Of a stretch of DNA of 51,385 bases, positions 43,384 through 51,385 are shown in pieces; within the stretch, counting starts at the first letter, position 1; every line of letters begins with the position of its first letter. The stretch is taken from assembly GCA_964398195.1 (NCBI GenBank), contig CAYNLW010000007.1, forward strand, positions 1 to 51,385, in the 5' to 3' direction. The notes under the pieces were generated by a model, which ran no database searches, had not been told where the DNA came from, and saw only the letters and a program-made list of their open reading frames with translations. The position numbers and the translations under genes were made by a program. Source of the DNA: RFPI01 sp964398195. Its GTDB lineage: Bacteria > Pseudomonadota > Gammaproteobacteria > Burkholderiales > Methylophilaceae.

Positions 43384-44643
43384 ATGCATTTATCCGATTT
43401 AAAACGTTTACCTGTAACTGAATTAGTCGAAATGGCGATTGAAAACGAAATCGAAAACGCCAGCCGTATGCGCAAACAAGATTTAATTTTTGCGCTATTA
43501 AAAAATAAAGCCAAAAAGGGCGAAAGCATTTATGGCGATGGTACTTTAGAAGTATTGCAAGATGGCTTTGGATTTCTGCGCTCGCCAGATACCTCGTATC
43601 TCGCTGGCCCAGATGACATTTATGTGTCGCCCTCGCAGATTCGTCGTTTCAATCTGCACACCGGCGACACCATCAAAGGAGAGATTCGAACGCCTAAAGA
43701 AGGTGAACGCTATTTCGCTTTAGTAAAAGTAGATGAAGTGAATGGCGAAACCCCAGAAAACACCAAGCACAAAATTTTATTTGAAAACTTAACCCCCTTA
43801 TTCCCCACCGCACCACTCACTCTAGAACGCGATATTCGCGGCGAAGAAAATATCACCGGTCGCGTGATTGATATGATTGCCCCGATAGGTAAAGGCCAGC
43901 GCGGTTTGCTAGTAGCCAGTCCTAAGAGCGGTAAGACTGTGATGATGCAACATATTGCACATGCCATTACCGCAAATCACCCCGATGTGATTTTGATCGT
44001 GTTGCTGATAGACGAACGTCCCGAAGAAGTGACCGAAATGGTCAGATCGGTGAAAGGCGAAGTGGTCGCTTCTACCTTTGACGAGCCTGCTACGCGCCAC
44101 GTGCAAGTGGCGGAAATGGTGTTAGAAAAAGCCAAACGCTTGGTAGAACATAAAAAAGATGTAGTGATATTGCTAGATTCGATTACTCGTTTAGCACGCG
44201 CTTACAACACCGTGGTGCCCGCTTCAGGCAAGGTATTGACCGGTGGTGTCGATGCCAATGCGCTGCAACGTCCTAAACGCTTCTTTGGCGCAGCGCGTAA
44301 TATCGAAGAAGGCGGCTCGCTGACCATTATCGCCACCGCCTTGGTGGACACCGGTTCGCGTATGGACGATGTGATTTACGAAGAATTTAAAGGCACCGGC
44401 AATATGGAAATCCATCTTGACCGCCGTATGGCAGAGAAGCGTATTTATCCTGCTATCAACGTCAATAAATCCGGCACGCGCCGTGAAGAATTGCTAATCG
44501 ATAAAGAAATCCTGCAAAAGATTTGGGTGCTGCGCAAACTGCTCTACCCTATGGACGACCTAGAGGCGATGGAATTCTTGTTAGATAAGATTAAGGCGAC
44601 TAAAAACAACAACGATTTTTTTGATAGCATGCGACGCGGTTAA
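43384..44643 (+). CDS. rho: Transcription termination factor Rho
   Basis: 419-residue hexameric RNA helicase. N-terminal helical domain (HLSDLKRLPVTELVEMA), cold-shock-like RNA-binding domain (GDGTLEVLQDGFGFLRS, DDIYVSPSQIRRFNL), P-loop GLLVASPKSGKTVMMQHIA, Walker B VVILLDSITRLARAYN, Q and R loops (TGGVDANALQRPKRFFGAAR in one stretch), and LDRRMAEKRIYPAI. Length matches E. coli Rho. Rho often autoregulates through its leader, and a hairpin lies upstream. Confidence 0.98.
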   Translation: MHLSDLKRLPVTELVEMAIENEIENASRMRKQDLIFALLKNKAKKGESIYGDGTLEVLQDGFGFLRSPDTSYLAGPDDIYVSPSQIRRFNLHTGDTIKGEIRTPKEGERYFALVKVDEVNGETPENTKHKILFENLTPLFPTAPLTLERDIRGEENITGRVIDMIAPIGKGQRGLLVASPKSGKTVMMQHIAHAITANHPDVILIVLLIDERPEEVTEMVRSVKGEVVASTFDEPATRHVQVAEMVLEKAKRLVEHKKDVVILLDSITRLARAYNTVVPASGKVLTGGVDANALQRPKRFFGAARNIEEGGSLTIIATALVDTGSRMDDVIYEEFKGTGNMEIHLDRRMAEKRIYPAINVNKSGTRREELLIDKEILQKIWVLRKLLYPMDDLEAMEFLLDKIKATKNNNDFFDSMRRG

Positions 44644-44714
44644 TAGTTGATTATTTTTACTTTTTAATTGATAATTGCGCCCTTTCCGGAAAAGCGACTG
44701 AAAGAGAAGACGAT

Positions 44715-44918
44715 ATGAGAACGGATATTCATCCAGAATACAATGAGATTAAGGTAACTTGCAGCTGTGGCAACAAGTTCACCACTCGCTCGACCATAGG
44801 CAAGCAAGATATGAATATCGAAGTTTGCTCACAATGTCACCCTTTCTACACTGGTAAACAGAAGATTGTGGATACAGCAGGTCGTGTTGAGAAATTCCGT
44901 CAAAAATACGGCATGTAA
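44715..44918 (+). CDS. rpmE: 50S ribosomal protein L31 (zinc-binding type)
   Basis: 67 residues: MRTDIHPEYNEIKVTCSCGN, then VCSQCHPFYTGKQ and RVEKFRQKYGM. All four cysteines of the C+ form (CxC and CxxC) are kept, so it is the zinc-binding variant replaced by a C- paralogue under zinc starvation in some bacteria. Follows rho as usual; a strong terminator follows 13 bases after the stop. Confidence 0.98.
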   Translation: MRTDIHPEYNEIKVTCSCGNKFTTRSTIGKQDMNIEVCSQCHPFYTGKQKIVDTAGRVEKFRQKYGM

Positions 44919-44931
44919 TCTCAAGCAATTG

Positions 44932-44958
44932 AAAAAGGCAGCTCAGGCTGCCTTTTTT
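44932..44958 (+). terminator. Rho-independent terminator after rpmE
   Basis: Stem aaaaaggcagc/gctgccttttt (44932-44942, 44947-44957) with loop tcag and a T-run continuing tttattttaa. A textbook intrinsic terminator. Confidence 0.95.
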
Positions 44959-45037
44959 ATTTTAAACTTGAGGGCCATACTCGCAGATTCGCTTGCAGAA
45001 TAGATTACAGATTGGTCGCCCATCTTAAAGCTAAATT

Positions 45038-46702
45038 ATGTCGTTTGAAATTGATCATGATTGGGAAGGCAACCTAGCCACCCCCAAAGCCCGCATCGGT
45101 GAAAAAGTCAAAATTCGCCTATTGGTGCTGCTATGCGCCATCTGGATTTTGCTTGGGCTGTTCAGCCATCACCCTTGGAAACCTGAAGCAGAAAGCCTGA
45201 GTATTATCCAAGGCATATTGCAACAGGGTCATTGGCTGGTGCTGAGCGCACATAGCGACGAGCTTGCTACCCACCCACCTTTGTACTTTTGGCTAGCCGC
45301 AGCGTTCGGCAAATTATTCAGCGGTTTATTCAGCCTGCATGACGCCGCACGTTTATCCAATGCCGTATGGATGTCACTCACGCTATTACTGGTCGGCATG
45401 ACAGGACGAGAGTTATGGGGCAGCGGGGTAGGACGTCAAACCACTTTTATCTTAATCAGCAGCATAGGCTTAATCAGCGGCGCCCATTTGCTCAATCCTT
45501 ATGTAGCTGGCCTGACCGGGCTGGCGATGGGATTTTACGCGCTCACCTTGGCGTATCGCCGACCCTATCGTGCCGCGCTATTGCTAGGCGCTGGCATGGC
45601 CATCACCTTTCTCAGCGTAGGCTTGCTGCATAGCCTAATCCTATTCACTTGCACGCTGTTGTTGCCCTTGATATTTAGCAATTGGCGCAACCACACCTAT
45701 TTCGCCTGTGCTAGCCTGGGCTTGCTGATCGCCGCCATTCCTATCATCGCTTGGTGGCTCACTCTGGACTATCTCGACGCCAATGTTGTTAGCGCATGGT
45801 GGCAACACGAAATTAAATTAAATCGCCCGATACAACTGGCCTATTTTTTCCGCACTCTCTCATGGTTCTCTTGGCCGGCGCTACCTATCGCCATTTGGGG
45901 CTTGTGGGTGTATCGCCAACAATTATTAGTCAAACCCAAGCTGCAACTGATGCTGAGCTTTTTTGTGATTAGCCTGTTATTGCTCAGCTTGGCTGGCGAT
46001 ACCTCGGAATCTAGTGCTTATGCCCTATTACTGCCTTTGGTGGCCTTGGCTGCGGGCAGCGTAGAAAGACTTAAACGTGGTGCCGCAGGCGCGCTGAACT
46101 GGTTTGGTCTGATTTTATTCGGCCTAATCGGCATTTTGATTTGGTTAGGCTGGTTTGCCCTCAGCTACGGCTGGCCAGAGAAACTGTATCAACGCATGCA
46201 ATTTTTATCCGGCGTCAGCGACTATCCGCTTAGCCTGACTGCCTTGATCGTGGCGCTGTTAATCAGCTTTATTTGGCTAGTCACTGTGCATGCCAAACGT
46301 TCTAATCGCGCTGCCGTCACCGATTGGGCAGTGGGAATTACCATGGCATGGACGCTGTTGATGTCCTTATGGTTGCCCTTATTAGACTCGGCCAAAAGCT
46401 ATGCCTCTGTGGCCAGCTCATTACAGCAAAAACTGCCCAAGCAATACGACTGCCTGCAAAGCATTAACCTAACCAGCCAACAAGAAAATTTATTTGGCTA
46501 TTACCTCAATCGCGCGCTGCAACCTAGCGAGTGGTACCAACAACAAAGCTGTCAATTGCTGTTGGTGCGCTTCGCCAACCGCTACCAAGACATCACCCCA
46601 GATAAAAAATACTGGAAAGCCATCTGGCGCGATAAACGCCCTGCCGACCGCCATGAGCGCTTTGTGCTATATCAATTAAAGCCGCAAGATGCGGCGCCAT
46701 AA
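45038..46702 (+). CDS. ArnT-like GT-C glycosyltransferase (membrane)
   Basis: 554-residue polytopic membrane protein with about 11-12 hydrophobic helices. The N-terminal region after the first helix has HHPWKPEAESLSIIQGILQQ and ELATHPPLYFWLAAAFGK, matching the periplasmic loop of ArnT/PMT-like GT-C enzymes, where an acidic residue is catalytic and THPPL-like motifs recur. These enzymes transfer a sugar from a polyprenyl phosphate to lipid A or protein. The acceptor here is unknown. The soluble C-terminal 100 residues (DCLQSINLTSQQENLFGYYL) are typical. Transcribed separately after the rpmE terminator. Confidence 0.85.
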   Translation: MSFEIDHDWEGNLATPKARIGEKVKIRLLVLLCAIWILLGLFSHHPWKPEAESLSIIQGILQQGHWLVLSAHSDELATHPPLYFWLAAAFGKLFSGLFSLHDAARLSNAVWMSLTLLLVGMTGRELWGSGVGRQTTFILISSIGLISGAHLLNPYVAGLTGLAMGFYALTLAYRRPYRAALLLGAGMAITFLSVGLLHSLILFTCTLLLPLIFSNWRNHTYFACASLGLLIAAIPIIAWWLTLDYLDANVVSAWWQHEIKLNRPIQLAYFFRTLSWFSWPALPIAIWGLWVYRQQLLVKPKLQLMLSFFVISLLLLSLAGDTSESSAYALLLPLVALAAGSVERLKRGAAGALNWFGLILFGLIGILIWLGWFALSYGWPEKLYQRMQFLSGVSDYPLSLTALIVALLISFIWLVTVHAKRSNRAAVTDWAVGITMAWTLLMSLWLPLLDSAKSYASVASSLQQKLPKQYDCLQSINLTSQQENLFGYYLNRALQPSEWYQQQSCQLLLVRFANRYQDITPDKKYWKAIWRDKRPADRHERFVLYQLKPQDAAP

Positions 46703-46827
46703 GCCATCTCGTCAATAACCATCTTGCCAGCAACGTTGTTTATTATGCGCGCGGCTTTTAAAATCGCTAATCCGTTAACCTCAGGCGCTAGCAAGCCTGT
46801 CTGAATCATTATTTTGCGAGCCTAATT

Positions 46828-47811
46828 TTGTTAATAGACGCCTACCAACGCCGCATAGACTATATCCGCTTATCCATCACGGATAGGTGCGATTTCCGCT
46901 GCACTTATTGCATGGCGGAAGATATGACCTTTTTGCCACGCGACGAAGTGATGAGCTTGGAAGAGTGTTTAAGATTGGTGAATATCTTTGCCCAACTTGG
47001 CGTCAGCAAAGTCAGAATTACCGGCGGCGAACCCTTGGTGCGCAAAAACGCGCTGTGGCTGTTTCAACAAATCGGGCAAATCCCGCAAATCAAATCCTTA
47101 GTCACCACCACCAATGGCTCACAACTGAGCAAATATGCGTCTGCGCTCAAACAAGCCGGCGTCAGCCGTATCAATATCAGCTTGGATAGCTTGCGCGAAG
47201 ATGTGTTTAAAAAAATCACCCGCATAGGCGATTTAAATAAAGTCTTGCAAGGCATACAAGCAGCGCAAGCCTGTGGTTTTGACAATATCAAACTGAATAG
47301 CGTATTAATGCGCGGCATCAACGACAACGAAATCGATGACTTGGTGGACTTTGCCATCGAGCGCCAACTGGATATCAGCTTTATCGAAGAAATGCCCTTG
47401 GGCGAGGTGGATCACCTGCGTGGCGATACCTTTATCAGCAATCAACAAGTGCTACAACATCTGCAACAGCGCTTTACTTTAACCCCGCTGGCCTTGACCA
47501 CGGGCGGCCCCGCGCAATACTGGCAAATCGAAGGCAAGGCCAGCAAGTTGGGGCTGATTTCGCCGCATAGCCATAATTTCTGTGAGCGCTGCAATCGCGT
47601 CAGAATCAGTTGTCGTGGTGAATTATTTTTGTGTTTAGGCCACGAAGACAAAGTCGATTTGCTGCCCTTGTTGCGTGATTATCCCCATCAAGATGAACCG
47701 ATACGACAAGCCATCTTGCATAGCATGGCGATTAAACCGCAAGGCCATGACTTTGATTTGCAACGGCAACAACCGGCAGTGGTGCGCTTTATGTCGCATA
47801 CAGGTGGCTAA
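46828..47811 (+). CDS. moaA: GTP 3',8-cyclase MoaA
   Basis: 327-residue radical SAM enzyme for the first step of molybdenum cofactor synthesis (GTP to 3',8-cH2GTP, with MoaC). The radical SAM cluster is in TDRCDFRCTYCMAEDM; RITGGEPLVRK and TTNGSQL bind SAM. The second 4Fe-4S site is in FCERCNRVRISCRGELFLCL. The C-terminus ends in Gly-Gly, required for activity in the family. The only start that keeps the N-terminus is TTG 46828 (MLIDAYQRR), with no strong Shine-Dalgarno, so expression may be low. I saw no Moco riboswitch in the 125-bp spacer. It shares one base with mobA (TAATG). Confidence 0.95.
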   Translation: MLIDAYQRRIDYIRLSITDRCDFRCTYCMAEDMTFLPRDEVMSLEECLRLVNIFAQLGVSKVRITGGEPLVRKNALWLFQQIGQIPQIKSLVTTTNGSQLSKYASALKQAGVSRINISLDSLREDVFKKITRIGDLNKVLQGIQAAQACGFDNIKLNSVLMRGINDNEIDDLVDFAIERQLDISFIEEMPLGEVDHLRGDTFISNQQVLQHLQQRFTLTPLALTTGGPAQYWQIEGKASKLGLISPHSHNFCERCNRVRISCRGELFLCLGHEDKVDLLPLLRDYPHQDEPIRQAILHSMAIKPQGHDFDLQRQQPAVVRFMSHTGG

Positions 47812-48431
47812 TGCACAGCGCCATCGAGGCAGTGATTTTGGCTGGCGGCAAAGGCAGCCGTATGCAAGGTCAAGATAAGGGACTGGTGGATTATCAAGGC
47901 AAGCCACTGATCGCCCATGTATTGCAGTGTTTGCAACAGCAACAAATGCCTGTGCAACAGATACGCATCAACGCCAATCGCCATCTAGACCAATACGCCA
48001 GCTATGGCTATCCAGTGATACAAGACCAAATGGCCGACTTCCAAGGGCCGCTCGCCGGTATGCAAGCCGGCCTGAGCGCCTGTCAAAGCGAGCTATGTTT
48101 ATTTGTGCCCTGCGACACCCCTTTTTTGCCTGATGATTTAAGCCTACGCTTGTGGCAAGCGCTACAGGCACCTGCGTCCAACTCAGGATTAGCTAAGCAA
48201 ACAGGCATAGATATCGCCATCGCCCGCTCACAACAAGTGCACCCAGTGATTTGTTTAATGCGCGTTAGCCTATTGGCTTCCTTGCAACAAGCGTTAGCGC
48301 AGGGACAGCGCAAAGTGCTGCAATGGCAACAGCAACAAGCGCATTGCATGGTGGACTTTGCAGCAGATGGAGCGCAGCAAGATGAGCGGATTTTGCGCAA
48401 TTTTAATCACCCACAGGATTTGCTGAGATGA
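47811..48431 (+). CDS. mobA: Molybdenum cofactor guanylyltransferase
   Basis: 206-residue nucleotidyltransferase that attaches GMP to Mo-molybdopterin to make MGD, used by DMSO-reductase-family enzymes such as formate dehydrogenases. N-terminal AVILAGGKGSRMQGQDKGLV (GTP loop), FQGPLAGMQAGL, and VPCDTPFLPDDL (metal-binding Asp). Starts on the moaA stop (TAATG) and overlaps mobB by four bases. Confidence 0.95.
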   Translation: MHSAIEAVILAGGKGSRMQGQDKGLVDYQGKPLIAHVLQCLQQQQMPVQQIRINANRHLDQYASYGYPVIQDQMADFQGPLAGMQAGLSACQSELCLFVPCDTPFLPDDLSLRLWQALQAPASNSGLAKQTGIDIAIARSQQVHPVICLMRVSLLASLQQALAQGQRKVLQWQQQQAHCMVDFAADGAQQDERILRNFNHPQDLLR

Positions 48432-48985
48432 GTGAACAAACTATTCCCGTATTAGGCATCTGCGCACAAACCAGCAATAGCGGCAAAACCACCCTGATAT
48501 GCCGCTTGATTGAACTATTGCAACAGCGTGGCGTGCGCGTCTCGGTGCTAAAACACACTCATCACGCGATACAAATCGACCAAGCCGGCAAAGATAGCTA
48601 TCTCATGCAACAAGCCGGCGCAGTGCAGACGCTAGTCGGCAATGCCGCGCAGTGGGCGCTAATCAGCCATACGGCGAGCGCACTCAGTGAACAGCAAAGC
48701 CTGCAATATCTATTGCAGCAATTCGATACGGCGCAGTGCGATTTGATTTTAGTCGAAGGCTTTAAGCAACACCCCATCGCCAAAATCGAAGTTTTTCGCG
48801 CGCATTTGCATCAGCAGCCCTTGGCGCTCAACGACCCGCATATTATTGCAGTGGCCAGCGACAGCAAGATCAGCGTCCCCTGTCCGCTATTTGATTTAAA
48901 TGATGTAGCCAGCGTCGCCGATTTTATCCAGCAAACCCTGCTGCATAGCAACACTTGTGTAGCGCCATCAGGGAGTAAACCATGA
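48428..48985 (+). CDS. mobB: Molybdopterin-guanine dinucleotide biosynthesis protein MobB
   Basis: 185-residue P-loop GTPase: GICAQTSNSGKTTLICRLIE (Walker A), VLKHTHHAIQIDQAGKDSYL, AAQWALI, LILVEGFKQHPIAKIEVFR and IIAVASD, all matching MobB. It assists MobA, possibly by supplying GTP. ATGA overlaps on both sides couple it to mobA and moeA. Confidence 0.95.
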   Translation: MSEQTIPVLGICAQTSNSGKTTLICRLIELLQQRGVRVSVLKHTHHAIQIDQAGKDSYLMQQAGAVQTLVGNAAQWALISHTASALSEQQSLQYLLQQFDTAQCDLILVEGFKQHPIAKIEVFRAHLHQQPLALNDPHIIAVASDSKISVPCPLFDLNDVASVADFIQQTLLHSNTCVAPSGSKP

Positions 48986-50274
48986 CACAAAAAACCCTAG
49001 CCGAATTGGCCGCCCTCGCCAGCGCCTGCGATGACTATGACCCGAATGCCATGTCGGTGGCACAAGCACGCGCTTATATACAACAGTTCTTACAAGCGCT
49101 TAGCGAAACAGAAACTGTGCCTATCCGGCAAGCCTTGGATAGGGTGAATGCCAGCGCTATCGTGTCGCCGTTTGATGTGCCGGATTACGATAATTCAGCC
49201 ATGGATGGCTATGCGTTTGTGCATCAAGATGTCGCTGCACAGCCAGATAATCCAAGCGCAGCTGCCCTAACCGTCATCGGCAGCGCCTTTGCTGGGCAAG
49301 CCTATCAAGGCGACTATCAAGCCGGTACTTGCATACGCATTATGACTGGCGCGGTGGTGCCGGCGTGGGCAGATACCGTGATTGCACAAGAGTGGGTGAC
49401 TGCCAACGGCGAGCAGATTGAATTGGCTAAACTGCCGCCCTTGGGCGCCAATATTCGCCGCGCCGGCGAGGATATCGCTAAAGGCGCACAAGTATTTGCC
49501 GCAGGCCATTGTTTTCAGCCCGCCGATATCGGCTTATTGGCCTCGCTAGGCATCGCGCAAGTGCAGGTCTATCGCAAATTGAAAGTGGCATTTTTCTCTA
49601 GTGGCGATGAGTTGCTGGATATTAGCCAGCAGCTACAAGCCGGCAAAATCTACGACAGCAATCGCTATACGCTATACGCCATGCTGCATAAGCTAGGGGT
49701 GGAAATTACGGATTTAGGCGCGGTGCCCGACCAAGTTGAGCAGTTGCAACACACGCTACTATCCGCCGCCGCCACGCACGATGTGGTGATTAGTAGCGGC
49801 GGTGTATCGGTGGGCGAAGCGGACTTTATGCGCCAGCTATTGGCGCAACATGGCCAAGTGCTGTTCTGGAAAATCGCCATGAAACCGGGCAAGCCTTTGG
49901 CCTATGGCAAAATCGGCCAAGCGCACTATTTTGGTCTGCCGGGCAATCCAGTAGCAGTGATGGTGACCTTTTATCAATTTGTGCAACAAGCCTTGCAAAT
50001 TCTGATGGGACAAAGCCAAGCCAGCCCGGTGCCCACCTTGCAAGCCAAGCTAGCCACCGCCATCAAAAAAGCAGCTGGGCGCATGGAGTTTCAACGCGGC
50101 ATATTGCAGCAAGACGCGGCTGGCGAGTGGCTAGTGCATAGCACCGGCAACCAAAGTTCTGGGGTATTAAGCTCGATGTCGCGCGCCAATTGTTTGATTA
50201 TTCTGCCCGAGCACAGCAAGGGCGCTGAGGTAGGTGAGATGGTCGCCGTGCAGTTATTAAAAGGCTTAAGCTAG
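48982..50274 (+). CDS. moeA: Molybdopterin molybdenumtransferase MoeA
   Basis: 430-residue enzyme that inserts molybdate into adenylylated molybdopterin. DVPDYDNSAMDGYAFVHQD (domain with the catalytic Asp), IMTGAVVPAWADTVIAQEW, AGEDIAKGAQVF, the MoaB-like domain with FFSSGDELLD, GKIYDSNRY, ISSGGVSVGEADF, MKPGKPLAYGKI and GLPGNPVAVMVTF, and a C-terminal beta-barrel domain. Last gene of the overlapping moaA-mobA-mobB-moeA unit. Confidence 0.97.
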   Translation: MTQKTLAELAALASACDDYDPNAMSVAQARAYIQQFLQALSETETVPIRQALDRVNASAIVSPFDVPDYDNSAMDGYAFVHQDVAAQPDNPSAAALTVIGSAFAGQAYQGDYQAGTCIRIMTGAVVPAWADTVIAQEWVTANGEQIELAKLPPLGANIRRAGEDIAKGAQVFAAGHCFQPADIGLLASLGIAQVQVYRKLKVAFFSSGDELLDISQQLQAGKIYDSNRYTLYAMLHKLGVEITDLGAVPDQVEQLQHTLLSAAATHDVVISSGGVSVGEADFMRQLLAQHGQVLFWKIAMKPGKPLAYGKIGQAHYFGLPGNPVAVMVTFYQFVQQALQILMGQSQASPVPTLQAKLATAIKKAAGRMEFQRGILQQDAAGEWLVHSTGNQSSGVLSSMSRANCLIILPEHSKGAEVGEMVAVQLLKGLS

Positions 50275-50304
50275 GCTGGGCTTTGAAGTGGATAGGTATT
50301 GCAA

Positions 50305-50694
50305 TTAAGCGATATTGTCCGGCGCAAAATTTAATTCCACCCCATTACCCGCAGGGTCGAGAAAAAAGATTTGCACCGCTCCGCTCATGGGAATCTCGCG
50401 TTGGATAAATTCAATGCCCAAGCTTTGTAGATGTTGTATGGTTTTTTCTACATGCGCCGCTTTAAACGCCACATGGTCAAAAGTGGTCTGCACATGGTGC
50501 AAAGCCTGTTCGTCCGGTTTGGTTTCTGACAGATGCAACACATCTTTTCCGCCCGCATACAACCAATAACCAAAGCTTCTTAACGGCGGTCTGTCGCCCA
50601 GCGTTAAACCCACCACATCACTATAAAACACTTTCAATAACTCCATGGTGTCGCGGTCGCTGCGCAGGTTGTAATGGTCAAATCCTAATATCAT
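50305..50694 (-). CDS. VOC-family (glyoxalase/dioxygenase-like) protein
   Basis: 129-residue vicinal-oxygen-chelate protein: one beta-alpha-beta-beta-beta repeat begins GFDHYNLR (metal-ligand His) with FYSDVVGLTLGDRPPL, and the second begins FDHVAFKA and ends IFFLDPAGNGVELNF (metal-ligand Glu). All these ligands fit a divalent metal site. Substrate unknown; lactoylglutathione lyase-like or resistance-type relatives exist. ATG 50694 has AAAGGTAAC upstream. It is convergent with moeA and divergent from the SoxYZ-like gene. Confidence 0.85.
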   Translation of the reverse strand: MILGFDHYNLRSDRDTMELLKVFYSDVVGLTLGDRPPLRSFGYWLYAGGKDVLHLSETKPDEQALHHVQTTFDHVAFKAAHVEKTIQHLQSLGIEFIQREIPMSGAVQIFFLDPAGNGVELNFAPDNIA

Positions 50695-50867
50695 GCGGTT
50701 ACCTTTGTTGGGGGTTGCGTTGCGGGCTTGCTTGGACTAAATGCCCAGTCATATTATTCAAGATAGCCGTACGGAAGACAAGCCAAAAGCTTGAATCATT
50801 AAGAACCAGAATAGGTTAGAATAGTCTTACAAGTTCTGTGGGAATTCATTTAAGAGGAGCATCAATA

Positions 50868-51385
50868 ATGCGAACATTTGTTAACCTTATCTTAACCATC
50901 ATTACCATCTTGCTATCGTTCTCTGTCCAAGCAGAATCAGATCCTACAAAATGGCCAGTCGTCAAAGAAGCCTTCTTCGCAGGTCGCACTATCACCGAAG
51001 TGGACTATATCAAATTCACCGCCCCGCGCCGCGCAGAAAGTGGTGCGCAAGTGCCGATAGATATCAGCGTGGACCAAACTAAAACAGAGGGAAATCCGAT
51101 TAAGAATATTTATTTATTAGTCGATGCCAATCCAATTCCCTTGGCCGCCACCTATCACCTGACCGATAAAGTCGGCAATTTCAAATTATCCACACGCATT
51201 CGTATGGAAATGGATTCTTACATACGCGCCGTTGGCGAAACAGCAGATGGAAAATTGGTGATGGGCTCTATCGAAGTACGCGCCGCTGGTGGTTGTGGTG
51301 GCATGATCGATGCCGATGAAAAAGAAATCCGCGCTTCTGCCGGCAAGATTAAATTAAATGTCGAAGCCAGCGCCAATGCCAGCAG
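50868..51385 (+). CDS. SoxYZ-like carrier protein (partial; quinoprotein dehydrogenase-associated)
   Basis: First 172 residues of an exported protein. A signal peptide (1-22, NLILTIITILLSFSVQA) is followed by a SoxY-like domain (AFFAGRTITEVDYIKFTAPR, then VPIDISVDQ and KNIYLLVDANPIPLAATYHL) and the carrier motif RAAGGCGGMID near residue 143. In SoxY the Cys of GGCGG carries sulfur intermediates at the protein's end. Here the frame continues past it (DADEKEIRASAGKIKLN), as in the fused SoxYZ-like carriers found beside PQQ-dependent methanol/alcohol dehydrogenases. The SoxZ-like half lies outside the window. ATG 50868 has AGGAG upstream. Confidence 0.85.
   Translation, partial: MRTFVNLILTIITILLSFSVQAESDPTKWPVVKEAFFAGRTITEVDYIKFTAPRRAESGAQVPIDISVDQTKTEGNPIKNIYLLVDANPIPLAATYHLTDKVGNFKLSTRIRMEMDSYIRAVGETADGKLVMGSIEVRAAGGCGGMIDADEKEIRASAGKIKLNVEASANAS

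Noticed and set aside
46703..46827. Moco riboswitch ahead of moaA
   Set aside because: I could not find the conserved motif elements or a convincing multi-stem fold in this 125-bp spacer.
51187..51195. Sequence resembling a DnaA box (ttatccaca)
   Set aside because: Single copy inside a coding region; no cluster and no AT-rich unwinding element, so not an origin.

Overview
The window reads as a chromosomal stretch of a betaproteobacterium, most likely a methylotroph of the Nitrosomonadales/Methylophilaceae type. This rests on the gene orders seen here (tkt-gapA-pgk-purC; argA-argB-HAD phosphatase-slmA; sltY-lpxC-ftsZ through mraZ; rsmI/yraN-diaA-dolP; trxA-rho-rpmE). It also rests on a truncated SoxYZ-like carrier at the right edge, a family tied to PQQ-dependent alcohol dehydrogenases of methylotrophs. 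The genus call is inference. Two runs of exactly 100 N (7277-7376 and 40415-40514) show that this is a scaffold.

Region 1 (1-6154, minus strand) is central carbon metabolism: tkt, gapA, a 688-residue fusion of phosphoglycerate kinase to the purine enzyme PurC, and the start of ppa. The usual betaproteobacterial order has pyk and fba between pgk and purC; both are absent, so the fusion may be a deletion scar. GapA lacks the Asp and Pro that normally set NAD preference.

Region 2 (6155-11320) holds a divergent thioredoxin-like gene, rsmE (cut by the first gap), an ArgA whose N-terminus is fused to an XRE-type DNA-binding domain, argB, a HAD phosphatase and slmA.

Region 3 (11330-11802) is a small AT-rich insert: a ribbon-helix-helix gene translationally coupled to a two-helix membrane protein, with operator-like repeats.

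Region 4 (11902-35970, all minus strand) runs from rnpB through the complete dcw cluster (mraZ, rsmH, ftsL, ftsI, murE, murF, mraY, murD, ftsW, murG, murC, murB, ddlB, ftsQ, ftsA, ftsZ, lpxC), then a small membrane protein, sltY, an NAD-binding protein and cca. Most genes from mraZ to ftsQ overlap by 1-11 bases. The mraZ promoter has a good sigma70 match, three 10-bp-spaced MraZ boxes just after the start site, and a terminator-like hairpin in the leader.

Region 5 (36103-36975) is a likely acquired two-gene module: a HicA-like small protein and a helix-turn-helix protein, with a perfect 16-bp palindrome overlapping the -35 box.

Region 6 (37076-46702) contains ung, pyrC, rsmI, yraN, a DiaA-like SIS protein, a BON lipoprotein, a DUF3579 protein, a TlpA-like protein, trxA, rho, rpmE and a GT-C glycosyltransferase. 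Region 7 (46828-51385) is a tightly overlapping molybdenum cofactor operon (moaA-mobA-mobB-moeA), a VOC-family protein and the SoxYZ-like gene.

Short tandem triplications of 13, 16 and 15 bp occur in three different spacers. The third straddles the second gap, whose flanks are identical over exactly 55 bp and look like unresolved contig overlap.
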